Assembly (NCBI GenBank): GCA_025925185.1
Contig: JAICLV010000059.1
Location: 1 to 13,395, forward strand
DNA: 13,395 nucleotides
Reading direction: 5' to 3'
Source of the DNA: Acidothermaceae bacterium
GTDB lineage: Bacteria > Actinomycetota > Actinomycetes > Acidothermales > Acidothermaceae
A program made the position numbers and the translations under genes. The notes under the pieces were generated by a model. That model worked only from the letters and a program-made list of their open reading frames with translations, did no database searches and had not been told where the DNA came from. Shown piece by piece: positions 1 through 7,316 of the stretch. The first letter of the stretch is position 1. Each line of letters starts with the position of its first letter.

Positions 1-2280
1 GCGCAGCTGTACGGCGTGTGGGTAGGCGCGGACGCCTCCGGCGAAGGCGTCGCCCCGCACCAGCACGACCTTGCCGAGGTGCCCGCTGACTGGGACGCGC
101 TGATCGCGAACGGTCTGGGTCAGCTCACCCGGCCGTGGGGCACCGCGCCCGGCGACCCCGCGCTCGGCGCCCGCGCGCTCGCCCGCACGCAGGCCGACAT
201 GATCGCGGCGAACAGCCACTGCATACCTGACGTCGTCCACGAAGAGTGCCTTTCAGGCTTCATGACGTGGGGCGCGACGATCTACCCCACGCCGCTGTCA
301 TGGGGCGCGAGCTTCAACCCCGAGCTGGTCGAGCGGATGGCGAACCAAATCGGCGCGGCGATGCGCTCCGTCGGCGTCCACCAAGGTCTAGCGCCTGTGC
401 TGGACGTCACTCGCGACTATCGCTGGGGTCGGGTCGAGGAGACCATCGGCGAGGACCCGTACCTCGTCGCCACGATCGGCACCGCGTACGTGCGCGGCCT
501 GGAGTCGGCCGGCATTGTGGCCACGCTCAAGCACTTCGTCGGCTACTCGGCGTCGCGCGCCGGCCGCAACTTCGGCCCGGTCCACGCCGGCCCCCGCGAG
601 CTGGCCGACGTCTTGCTCCCGCCGTTCGAAATGGCGGTCCGCGACGGCGGCGCGCGTTCGGTCATGCACGCCTACACCGAGATCGACGGCGTACCGGGCG
701 CGGCCAACCACCAGACTCTGACCGAGTTGCTCCGTGACAGCTGGGGCTTCGAGGGCACCGTCGTGGCCGACTACTTCGGCGTCTCGTTCTTGCACCTGCT
801 CCACCACGTCGCCGCCGACGATGCGAGCGCGGCCGCCCTGGCGCTCGACGCCGGCGTCGATGTGGAGTTGCCCACGATGCGCTGCTACGGCCGGCCGCTG
901 GCGGACGCGGTCCGCCACGGTGAGGTCAGCGAGGACCTGATCGATCGGGCCGTCCGACGGGTGCTGATCCAAAAGTGCGAACTCGGCCTGCTCGATCTCG
1001 ACTGGCAGCTCGAGCCGACGGCGCTCACCGATGGTGAGCGTGGTCTGGACGGCGACATCGACAGCACCCGCGGAACCCTCACGCTCGATCCCCCGGTAGC
1101 GCGCGCGGTCGCGCCCGGAAGCGCCGAACAGGCGATCGTGCTCGTCGCCAATGCCGGCACGCTGCCGCTGGCCGCCGACGCCAGCCTCGCCGTGGTCGGG
1201 CCGCGCGCCGACGACGCGCTCTCGATGTTCGGGTGCTACTCCTTCCCCAGCCACGTCGGCAGCCACCATCCCGAATTGCCTTGGGGAATCACGGTTCCGA
1301 CGGTTCTCGAGGCGATCCGCGCCGAGCTGCCCGGCGCCACCGTGAGCTACGCGCAAGGCTGCGAGGTCGACACCCCCGACACGTCTGGAATCCCGGCCGC
1401 CGTCGCGGCGGCGAGCGCCGCCGACGTGTGCGTCGTCGCGCTTGGCGACCGCGCCGACCTGTTCGGTCGCGGCACCTCCGGCGAAGGCTGCGACGCGCTC
1501 GATCTGTCGCTGCCTGGCGTGCAGGGCAAGCTGCTGGAAGCGCTGCTGCAGACCGGAAAGCCGGTCGTCGCGGTGCTCTTGACCGGGCGCCCGTACGCGC
1601 TCGGCCAGTACGCGGACCGGCTCGCCGGCGTCGTCCAAGCTTTCTTCCCCGGTGAGGAGGGCGGGCCGGCGATCGCGGGCGTGCTGTCGGGCCGGGTCAA
1701 CCCGTCCGGCCGGCTTCCAGTGAGCCTCCCGACGTCTGCGGGCGGCCAACCGGCCACCTACCTGACGCCACTGCTCGGCATGCGGACCGAGGTCAGCAAC
1801 ATCGACCCCACGCCGCTGTGGCCGTTCGGGCACGGGACTTCATACACCGCGTTCTCCTGGGACGACGTGCGCGTCGCGGGTCGGCCGGCCGACGACACCG
1901 TCGCCGAAGTCGCCACGGACGGTGAGGTCGAGGTCTCCGTCTCCGTGCGCAACGTCGGTAACCGCCGTGGCGCCGAGGTCGTCCAGTTGTACCTGCACGA
2001 CCCAGTCGCGCAGGTCACCCGACCCGAGACGCGGCTTGTCGGCTACGCGCGCGTCGAACTCGACCCTGGCGAGCAACGCGTCGTCGCGTTCCAGTTCGCC
2101 GCAGACCTGTCGTCGTTCGCCGGCGTGCGGGGCGAGCGAATCGTCGAGCCCGGCGAGCTGGAGCTTCGCTTGGGTCGGTCGTCGGCGCAGACCGAGGGCG
2201 TTGTCCGGTTGCAGGTCACCGGCCCCGAGCGCACGGTTGGCATGTCGCGCAGGCTCGTCGCGCACGCGCTAGTGCGGTAA
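1..2280 (+). CDS. GH3 beta-xylosidase/beta-glucosidase, 5' end missing
   Basis: Glycoside hydrolase family 3 enzyme that removes terminal beta-linked sugars from oligosaccharides by a retaining mechanism. The frame is open from base 1 (reading AQLYGVWVGADASGEG), so the true start lies upstream; the GTG at 16 is internal. 759 residues are visible. Numbered from base 1, the GH3 N-terminal barrel spans about 1-330 and contains GEDPYLV, KHFVGYS and VVADYFGV, where D257 is the expected nucleophile. The second alpha/beta domain spans about 375-610 and contains GRGTSGEGCD, where E495 is the likely acid/base. A fibronectin-III-like domain covers about 640-720. The HEECLSGF and LPPFEMAVRDGGARSVM segments look like actinobacterial beta-xylosidases, so I favour xylosidase over glucosidase, but substrate cannot be settled from sequence. 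Only 10 bp separate it from the GH43 gene, implying co-transcription. Whether it has a signal peptide cannot be seen. Confidence 0.95.
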   Translation, partial: AQLYGVWVGADASGEGVAPHQHDLAEVPADWDALIANGLGQLTRPWGTAPGDPALGARALARTQADMIAANSHCIPDVVHEECLSGFMTWGATIYPTPLSWGASFNPELVERMANQIGAAMRSVGVHQGLAPVLDVTRDYRWGRVEETIGEDPYLVATIGTAYVRGLESAGIVATLKHFVGYSASRAGRNFGPVHAGPRELADVLLPPFEMAVRDGGARSVMHAYTEIDGVPGAANHQTLTELLRDSWGFEGTVVADYFGVSFLHLLHHVAADDASAAALALDAGVDVELPTMRCYGRPLADAVRHGEVSEDLIDRAVRRVLIQKCELGLLDLDWQLEPTALTDGERGLDGDIDSTRGTLTLDPPVARAVAPGSAEQAIVLVANAGTLPLAADASLAVVGPRADDALSMFGCYSFPSHVGSHHPELPWGITVPTVLEAIRAELPGATVSYAQGCEVDTPDTSGIPAAVAAASAADVCVVALGDRADLFGRGTSGEGCDALDLSLPGVQGKLLEALLQTGKPVVAVLLTGRPYALGQYADRLAGVVQAFFPGEEGGPAIAGVLSGRVNPSGRLPVSLPTSAGGQPATYLTPLLGMRTEVSNIDPTPLWPFGHGTSYTAFSWDDVRVAGRPADDTVAEVATDGEVEVSVSVRNVGNRRGAEVVQLYLHDPVAQVTRPETRLVGYARVELDPGEQRVVAFQFAADLSSFAGVRGERIVEPGELELRLGRSSAQTEGVVRLQVTGPERTVGMSRRLVAHALVR

Positions 2281-2290
2281 CGGCGTAGCG

Positions 2291-3916
2291 ATGCCGCGAT
2301 CCACGCCAGCCCGGTTTCGCAATCCCGTGCTGCCTGGATCGCATCCCGACCCGTCGATTTGCCGCGTCGGTGACGACTACTACGTCGTCACCTCGACGTT
2401 CGAGTACTTCCCGGGCCTGCCGGTGCACCACAGCAAAGACTTGGTGCACTGGCGGTTGATCGGACACGTGCTCGACCGTCCCGACCAACTCGACCTTGAC
2501 GGCGTGCGAGCCTCCGGTGGCCTCTACGCGCCGACAATTCGCCACCACGACGGCGTTTTCTACGTGATGTGCACACTGGTCGACGGCAACGACGCGAGCG
2601 GAAACTTCGTCGTCACCGCCACGGACCCGGCCGGCAAGTGGTCCGACCCGGCGTGGCTACCCGACGCCGACGGGTTCGACCCGTCGTTGCTCTTCGACGC
2701 CGACGGGTCCGCCTGGTATTGCGCGACCAGGCAGCTAGACGAGGCTGGTCACACGGCGGTGTGGGTGCAGCGGTTCGACGCGAGCAATCTGGCGCTGACC
2801 GGCGAGAAGTCCGTTATCTGGCAAGGCGCGTTGCAGGGTGCGCGCTGGTCGGAGGCCCCGCACATTTACCGGGTCGGCGACTGGTATTACCTGCTCACCG
2901 CCGAGGGCGGCACCTCGATGGAACACGCGGTCGTCGTCGCCCGCAGCGCGCAGGTCACCGGACCGTATCTCGGGTGCGAGCGCAATCCGGTGCTGACCGC
3001 GCGGCACCTCGGCGCCAACGCGCCCGTTGTCGCCACCGGTCACGCCGACCTCGTCGAGACCCAAAACGGCGAGTGGTGGGCGGTGCTGCTCGGCGTGCGC
3101 GACAGCGAGCGCGGCAACCTCGGGCGAGAGACCTTCCTCGCGCCGGTCACCTGGGAAGACGGCTGGCCGGTGTTTTGCCCGGGAGTCGGTCACGTGCGCC
3201 TCGCAGAGCGCCGTCCGACATTGGACGACGCGCGGTGGCCGACACCGCCGCGTTGCGACTCGTTCGACGACGCAGGGTTGGCGCCCGAGTGGATGTTCGT
3301 GCGCACGCCGCGCGAATCTTGGTGGTCGCTCGGTGATCGACCCGGATGGCTGCGACTTCACGCGCGCCCGGTGGCGTTGACCGACGCCGCGAATCCGAGC
3401 TTCGTCTGCCGCCGCCTGCGGTCACGCGACTTCACGGCGTACACCGCGCTAGAGCTCGCGCCGAGCTCGGACGACGAAACGGCGGGCGTCGCGCTGGTGC
3501 ACAGTCCTGATTTCCAGCTGCGCTTTGAGATCTTCGGTGTCGACCGACGGACGGCACGCGTCGTGCGTCGCGCCGGGGGCGTAGACGAGATCGCCGGGAC
3601 TCTGCCGGTCGCACAAGGGTTGATCCGGTTGGGTGTCGAGTCGCGCGGCACCTCCACCGAATTTCGCTTAGATGACGGCGAAGGCTGGCGCATCGTGGCA
3701 CGATGTGATGCAAGCCATCTAAGTTACCGATCAGCCGGCGGCTTCTTCGGCGTCGTGATCGGCATGTTTGCGGCCGGCGGCGACCAACCGGAACCGGGGG
3801 TCGCGGACTTCGACTGGTTCGAACTCAGCGACGACTACGACGCCGAACTCGGGGGCGGTGCCGACGACACCGCCTCGTATCCTTGCAGGACCGATCCACC
3901 CAGGGAGTTCTCGTGA
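2291..3916 (+). CDS. GH43 beta-xylosidase (subfamily 11-like)
   Basis: Inverting glycoside hydrolase that cuts single xylose units from the non-reducing end of xylo-oligosaccharides; some relatives also have arabinofuranosidase activity. The 541 residues match the length of the two-domain xylosidases typified by Selenomonas SXA. All three catalytic carboxylates are present at the expected spacing: D20 in HPDPS (base), D130 in DGFDPSLLFD (pKa modulator) and E188 in WSEAPHIY (acid). The five-bladed propeller covers about 8-320, and a C-terminal beta-sandwich (GH43_C2 type) about 325-530. There is no signal peptide or membrane segment, so it should be cytoplasmic. The ATG lies 10 bp after the GH3 stop with no convincing Shine-Dalgarno site, which suggests translational coupling. 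The 3' end overlaps the start of the LacI gene by 4 bp. Confidence 0.96.
   Translation: MPRSTPARFRNPVLPGSHPDPSICRVGDDYYVVTSTFEYFPGLPVHHSKDLVHWRLIGHVLDRPDQLDLDGVRASGGLYAPTIRHHDGVFYVMCTLVDGNDASGNFVVTATDPAGKWSDPAWLPDADGFDPSLLFDADGSAWYCATRQLDEAGHTAVWVQRFDASNLALTGEKSVIWQGALQGARWSEAPHIYRVGDWYYLLTAEGGTSMEHAVVVARSAQVTGPYLGCERNPVLTARHLGANAPVVATGHADLVETQNGEWWAVLLGVRDSERGNLGRETFLAPVTWEDGWPVFCPGVGHVRLAERRPTLDDARWPTPPRCDSFDDAGLAPEWMFVRTPRESWWSLGDRPGWLRLHARPVALTDAANPSFVCRRLRSRDFTAYTALELAPSSDDETAGVALVHSPDFQLRFEIFGVDRRTARVVRRAGGVDEIAGTLPVAQGLIRLGVESRGTSTEFRLDDGEGWRIVARCDASHLSYRSAGGFFGVVIGMFAAGGDQPEPGVADFDWFELSDDYDAELGGGADDTASYPCRTDPPREFS
3902..3907 (+). promoter_or_regulatory. Shine-Dalgarno site for the LacI-family gene
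   Basis: AGGGAG lies 5 nt before the GTG at 3913, inside the last codons of the GH43 gene. This site decides the start of the repressor. A TTG at 3883 in the same frame would extend the protein by ten residues, but it lacks such a site. Confidence 0.8.
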
Positions 3917-4932
3917 ATACCGGCGAGCGCCGTCGTGTCACCATCGCGGACATCGCCGAAGAGGCAGGGGTCTCTGTACCGACCGTCTCCAGAGTCTTGA
4001 ACGGCCGAATGGACGTCGCGCCTGAAACGCGAGGCCGCGTCGAGGAATTGCTGCAGCGGCACGACTACCGTCGCCGGGGGACGCCCAAGACCGGACAGGC
4101 CAGCCTCATCGACCTTGTCTTCACCGACCTCGACAGCCCTTGGGCGGTCGAGATCATCCGCGGCGTGGAAGACGTCGCGCACGACTTCGGCGTCGGCGTC
4201 GTCGTCTCGGCGGTTCACAGCAGGGCGACCTCCGAACGACGCTGGTGGCAAAACGTCCAGGCGCGCGCGTCTGACGGCGTCATCTTGGTCGCGTCGCATC
4301 TGCACCCCAAGCTCGAGGCCCAGCTTCGCCGCCATCCACCGACGGTGGTGGTCGACCCAGCAGGAGTGCCCACCGCCGACCTGCCGACCATCGGCACGAC
4401 GAACTGGGCGGGCGGCCTCAGCGCCACCGAGCACCTGATCAGCCTCGGCCACCGAAGGATCGCCATCATCAGCGGGCCGCCGCGGCTGCAATGCAGCCGG
4501 GCCAGACTCGACGGCTACCGCACCGCCCTCGACGCCGCGGGGATCGGGCCCGACGACACTCTCGTCTACCAGGGCGACTTCTATCACGAGTCCGGATTCG
4601 CGGGCGGGCAGAAGTTTCTCGCGCTCGACCAACCGCCGACCGCGATCTTCGCGTCGAGCGACCAGATGGCTTACGGCGTCTACGAGGCCGTGCGCCAGCA
4701 GGGGCTGCGCGTTCCGGCCGACGTCAGCATCGTCGGTTTCGATGACCTGCCCGAAGCCCGCTGGTCGTCGCCACCGCTCACGACGGTCCGACAACCCCTG
4801 TCTGAGATGGGCGTGCTGGCCGCCCGCACCCTGCTGCGGTTGGTGCGCGGCGAGGAGATCGAGACGCTGCGCTTCGAGTTGGCCACCCAACTGGTGGTGC
4901 GCGAAAGCACCTCGACACCCCGCGACGCGTAA
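3913..4932 (+). CDS. LacI-family transcriptional repressor of the xylosidase operon
   Basis: DNA-binding repressor of 339 residues. The N-terminal helix-turn-helix is canonical (about residues 9-31, TIADIAEEAGVSVPTVSRVL followed by NG). It is followed by a sugar-binding periplasmic-binding-protein-like domain (about 65-335) with typical landmarks: GHRRIAIISGP, the GYRTALDAAGI segment, AIFASSDQMAYGVYEA, VSIVGFDDLPEA and TTVRQPLSEMG. The GTG start overlaps the GH43 stop (GTGA) and has a good Shine-Dalgarno site, so it is the last gene of the xylosidase operon. By position it most likely senses xylose or xylo-oligosaccharides and represses this operon. The ligand is inferred from context only. 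A candidate operator lies downstream at 5058-5074; the operon's own promoter is outside the window. The hinge region is arginine-rich (DYRRRGTPKTG) rather than the common YxPN form. Confidence 0.94.
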   Translation: MNTGERRRVTIADIAEEAGVSVPTVSRVLNGRMDVAPETRGRVEELLQRHDYRRRGTPKTGQASLIDLVFTDLDSPWAVEIIRGVEDVAHDFGVGVVVSAVHSRATSERRWWQNVQARASDGVILVASHLHPKLEAQLRRHPPTVVVDPAGVPTADLPTIGTTNWAGGLSATEHLISLGHRRIAIISGPPRLQCSRARLDGYRTALDAAGIGPDDTLVYQGDFYHESGFAGGQKFLALDQPPTAIFASSDQMAYGVYEAVRQQGLRVPADVSIVGFDDLPEARWSSPPLTTVRQPLSEMGVLAARTLLRLVRGEEIETLRFELATQLVVRESTSTPRDA

Positions 4933-4956
4933 CTCGGCCTTTAAGAGCCCCCCAGG

Positions 4957-5012
4957 CCCTGAAACTCGCGCTTGGACACTTCTGCTGCGAGGTTCAAGCA
5001 CGAGTTTCGAGG
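4957..5012. repeat. Long imperfect inverted repeat (hairpin) after lacI
   Basis: GAAACTCGCGCTTG at 4961-4974 pairs with CAAGCACGAGTTTC at 4995-5008, with 13 of 14 positions complementary. The inner stem extends by three more pairs (one G-U), leaving a 14-nt loop at 4978-4991. Outside the core, 4957-4958 can pair with 5011-5012. It begins about 25 bp after the LacI stop. This position fits an operon-end transcript structure or terminator, but no T-run follows it on either strand, so it is not a classical intrinsic terminator. Confidence 0.65.
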
Positions 5013-5057
5013 TCGAAGGCTCGCCGTTCGCGGCGGTGCCGGCGCGTCGGTCACGTC

Positions 5058-5074
5058 GTCCGAAAGTTTCGGAC
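5058..5074. promoter_or_regulatory. Putative LacI-family operator palindrome
   Basis: GTCCGAAAGTTTCGGAC is a perfect inverted repeat of two 8-bp arms around a single central G. The CGAAAGTTTCG core resembles, from memory, the GAAA(C/G)TTTC-type operators reported for actinobacterial xylan and xylosidase LacI repressors. It lies 126 bp after the LacI stop and about 145 bp before the chemoreceptor-like gene, with no other gene between. It could therefore place that gene under the neighbouring repressor. No clear -35/-10 pair could be assigned around it. I saw no second copy in the window. Confidence 0.6.
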
Positions 5075-5206
5075 TTTTCTCCGTGAGTCGATTCACAGTC
5101 CGGCCTTAGGTCATCACGTCGCATGCCGATACCCAGGTAGTGCTCGGCGCCCACGCGCCGCGCAGCGAGTGCGCCCGCGATGGCGCGCACGTGTGCCGAA
5201 CTGACC

Positions 5207-5211
5207 GGGAG
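5207..5211 (+). promoter_or_regulatory. Shine-Dalgarno site for the chemoreceptor-like gene
   Basis: GGGAG lies 7 nt before a TTG at 5219. It favours TTG-5219 as the start over the in-frame ATG at 5180, which has no good site in front of it. Confidence 0.6.
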
Positions 5212-5218
5212 TCAAACG

Positions 5219-6838
5219 TTGAGTACCAACGTTGAGATGCACGCGACACCGCCCGCAGCCGACCTGCGGCGCGCCTTGACGGCGCGGCTGGCCGAGGCAG
5301 CCGTCGTGACGGTCGGCATTGTCGTGGCCGCCCTCTTGGCGAGCGGGCACCAGGTGGGCTACGCCATCGCGGTGGGCGCCGTCGCCGCCGCCGTCGTCAT
5401 CGGCGTGGTCACGGCGGTGCATCGGCGTGAGGCGGCCGATCTGCGCGCGATGGCGGGCACGCTCGAAATGCTCGCGGACGGCGACCTCACCACCGACGTG
5501 CCGCAGTTCAACTCGGGCTCGGCTCATGAGATTTCTCGGTCCACAGCAGCACTGGTCCACAAGCTGCGCGAAGTCCTGACGGAGAACCAGCGCGTCGCCG
5601 AGCTGCTCGGCAACCAATGGCAGCAGATGAACGAGGTCGCCTGGGCGATGATGTCGATGTCCGAGGGCACCGTCAAAGACGTCGCAGCGGCCGCCGCCTC
5701 CGCCAACGAGGTCTCGGAGCGGATCGCCGTCATCGCGGCCGGCGCCGAGGAGACGGCCGCCACCATCAAGGACGTCGCCGACCACGCGTCGCAGGCTTCG
5801 ACGGTCGCGGCGTACGGCGCGCGGCAGGCGGGTGGCGCCAGCGAGACGTTCGGCGAGTTGGAAGCGGCGTCAAACCGCGTTGAGTCGATCGTCAAGCTGA
5901 TCGTGAGCATCGCGTCGCAGACCCACCTGCTAGCGCTGAACGCGACGATCGAGGCGGCCCGGGCCGGTGAGCACGGCCGCGGCTTCGCGGTCGTCGCGGG
6001 CGAGGTGAAGCAACTCGCCGAAGCGACCGCACATGCCACCGACGACGTCATCGCCACGATGCAAGACATCAAGAACGGCTCGCAAAGCGCGTCGGCCGCG
6101 ATGTCCGGCATCACCACGACGATCGAGCAGGTGAACGACTCGCAGTCGGCGATCGCCGCCGCCGTCGTCCAGCAAACAGCCGTCACCGAGTCCATCGGCA
6201 GCAGCTCGTCGATCGCGGCCGAGCGCGCCACCACACTGGCTTCCAACGTGAAGGCGTTGACCGACGCCGTCCGGTTGAGCGCGTACAGCGGAGCGCAGGC
6301 CCGCACGGTCGCGGCCGACGTCCAAGGTGCGGAGTCGACGTTGCGCTCGCTGCTCGGCGGATTCCGCTTCACGCCGGTCGAGGTTGTCGCGTCGGACGAC
6401 GTGCAGGTCGAGCTCACAGGCGGGGTCGAGCAAGCGAACGGCGTCACGACGGTGCAGAACTGGGTGCAGGGCAGCGGCCTCAACCAGTTCAACTACCAGG
6501 GCAGGTGGGGCCACGCGACCGCCAATGTCGAGGCCAACGGCACGAACTCGCACTCGAGCATGCCCGGCGACACTGCGACGCTGCGATTCGTGGGCACCCG
6601 AATCCGCTTCTACGGTGTGGCGGCGGCGAACCACGGTATGGCCTCGGTGTGCGTCGACAATGGGCCGGAGAGCGTCATCGACCAGTACTCGGAGAACCGC
6701 GTGCACGGCGTGATGAACTGGGAGAGCCCGGTGCTGCCGCACGGCGAGCACACGCTGAAAGTAACCGTGCTCGGCGACGGAAACCCACGGTCTCGCTACG
6801 TCTGGATCAACGTCGACCGAGTCGAAATCGTCGACTGA
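5219..6838 (+). CDS. MCP-type signalling protein with C-terminal galactose-binding-like module
   Basis: Membrane-anchored chemoreceptor-like protein of 539 residues (TTG start; an ATG at 5180 would add 13). Two hydrophobic helices (about 25-42 and 46-67) are joined by a loop of a few residues, so there is no extracellular sensor domain. Arginines at 17, 18, 23, 69 and 70 predict that both termini are cytoplasmic. A HAMP-like stretch follows (about 71-118). The coiled-coil MCP signalling domain spans about 120-388, with the near-canonical hairpin tip [20 protein letters not shown], then [15 protein letters not shown]. The signalling domain ends in SLLGGFRF, where many MCPs stop. Here about 125 more residues form a beta-sandwich-like module (about 415-539): [52 protein letters not shown]. 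It resembles galactose-binding-fold modules at the ends of secreted glycosidases. Signalling partners (CheA/CheW) are not in the window. Ligand and function are unknown; carbohydrate sensing is inferred. Confidence 0.9.
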   Translation: MSTNVEMHATPPAADLRRALTARLAEAAVVTVGIVVAALLASGHQVGYAIAVGAVAAAVVIGVVTAVHRREAADLRAMAGTLEMLADGDLTTDVPQFNSGSAHEISRSTAALVHKLREVLTENQRVAELLGNQWQQMNEVAWAMMSMSEGTVKDVAAAAASANEVSERIAVIAAGAEETAATIKDVADHASQASTVAAYGARQAGGASETFGELEAASNRVESIVKLIVSIASQTHLLALNATIEAARAGEHGRGFAVVAGEVKQLAEATAHATDDVIATMQDIKNGSQSASAAMSGITTTIEQVNDSQSAIAAAVVQQTAVTESIGSSSSIAAERATTLASNVKALTDAVRLSAYSGAQARTVAADVQGAESTLRSLLGGFRFTPVEVVASDDVQVELTGGVEQANGVTTVQNWVQGSGLNQFNYQGRWGHATANVEANGTNSHSSMPGDTATLRFVGTRIRFYGVAAANHGMASVCVDNGPESVIDQYSENRVHGVMNWESPVLPHGEHTLKVTVLGDGNPRSRYVWINVDRVEIVD

Positions 6839-6865
6839 ATCGACACTGTCGAGATCGTCGACTAA
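6812..6865 (+). repeat. 27-bp tandem duplication spanning the gene's stop codon
   Basis: 6812-6838 and 6839-6865 agree at 21 of 27 positions, including ATCGTCGACT at 6827-6836 and 6854-6863. The first copy encodes VDRVEIVD and a TGA stop. The second, still in frame, encodes IDTVEIVD and a TAA stop. This looks like an old in-frame duplication of the end of the chemoreceptor-like gene. Confidence 0.7.
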
Positions 6866-6887
6866 CGCGGCGTGGCATCCTGAGGGC

Positions 6888-7313
6888 ATGCCGATCGACC
6901 CTCGCCACGAGAACTTGTTGACGGCCCGCGACATCGGGGTGCTCGCGACCATCAAGCGCGACGGGCGCCCGCAGCTGTCGACCATCAACTACAACTTGGA
7001 CGCCGCGCGCTCGCTTGTGCGGATCTCCGTGATGGACGATCGCGCGAAGGTCCGCAACCTGCGCCGCGACCCGCGCGCGAGCCTGCACGTCTCCAGCCCG
7101 GACGGTTGGCGGTGGGTCGTCGCCGAAGGCACCGCGCGACTTTCGCCGGTGGCGGCAAAGCGTGACGACGCGACAGTCGAGGAGTTGATCGACGTGTATC
7201 GCGCGATCCGCGGCGAGCATCCCGACTGGGACGACTACCGGCGCGCGATGGTCGAGGACAAGCGGCTGGTGCTGAGCATCGAGGTCGAGCGCACATACGC
7301 GTATCGCGAGTAG
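6888..7313 (+). CDS. PPOX-class flavin/F420-dependent enzyme (Rv1155-like)
   Basis: Small split-barrel protein of 141 residues in the pyridoxamine-phosphate-oxidase-like superfamily. It closely resembles mycobacterial Rv1155, a PPOX-class protein that binds cofactor F420. Shared landmarks are IGVLATIKRDGRPQLS near the N-terminus, RAKVRNLRRDPRASL in the middle, VAEGTARLSP, and GEHPDWDDYRRAMVEDKR near the C-terminus. Members are cytoplasmic homodimers that bind F420 or a flavin; the physiological substrate of this subgroup is not firmly known. The ATG matches the usual length. The nearby TGAGGG (6881-6886) is only one or two bases from the ATG, too close for an ideal Shine-Dalgarno site, so translation may be leaderless or coupled. 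It lies 49 bp after the chemoreceptor-like gene and converges on holB with 3 bp between stops. I see no functional link to the sugar genes. Confidence 0.93.
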   Translation: MPIDPRHENLLTARDIGVLATIKRDGRPQLSTINYNLDAARSLVRISVMDDRAKVRNLRRDPRASLHVSSPDGWRWVVAEGTARLSPVAAKRDDATVEELIDVYRAIRGEHPDWDDYRRAMVEDKRLVLSIEVERTYAYRE

Positions 7314-7316
7314 CGG

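Noticed and set aside
388..1833. 481-codon open frame on the minus strand inside the GH3 gene
   Set aside because: It is antisense to a gene with clear GH3 catalytic motifs, has an Arg/Gly/Ala/Val-rich composition with no recognisable domain, and is typical of shadow frames in very GC-rich DNA.
2569..3336. 255-codon plus-strand frame within the GH43 gene
   Set aside because: It is Arg-rich and out of frame with a complete GH43 gene that keeps all catalytic residues; no start signal or domain.
3835..5190. 451-codon minus-strand frame across the LacI gene
   Set aside because: It lies opposite a gene with a clear helix-turn-helix and sugar-binding domain; its translation shows no family and it spans the intergenic hairpin and palindrome.
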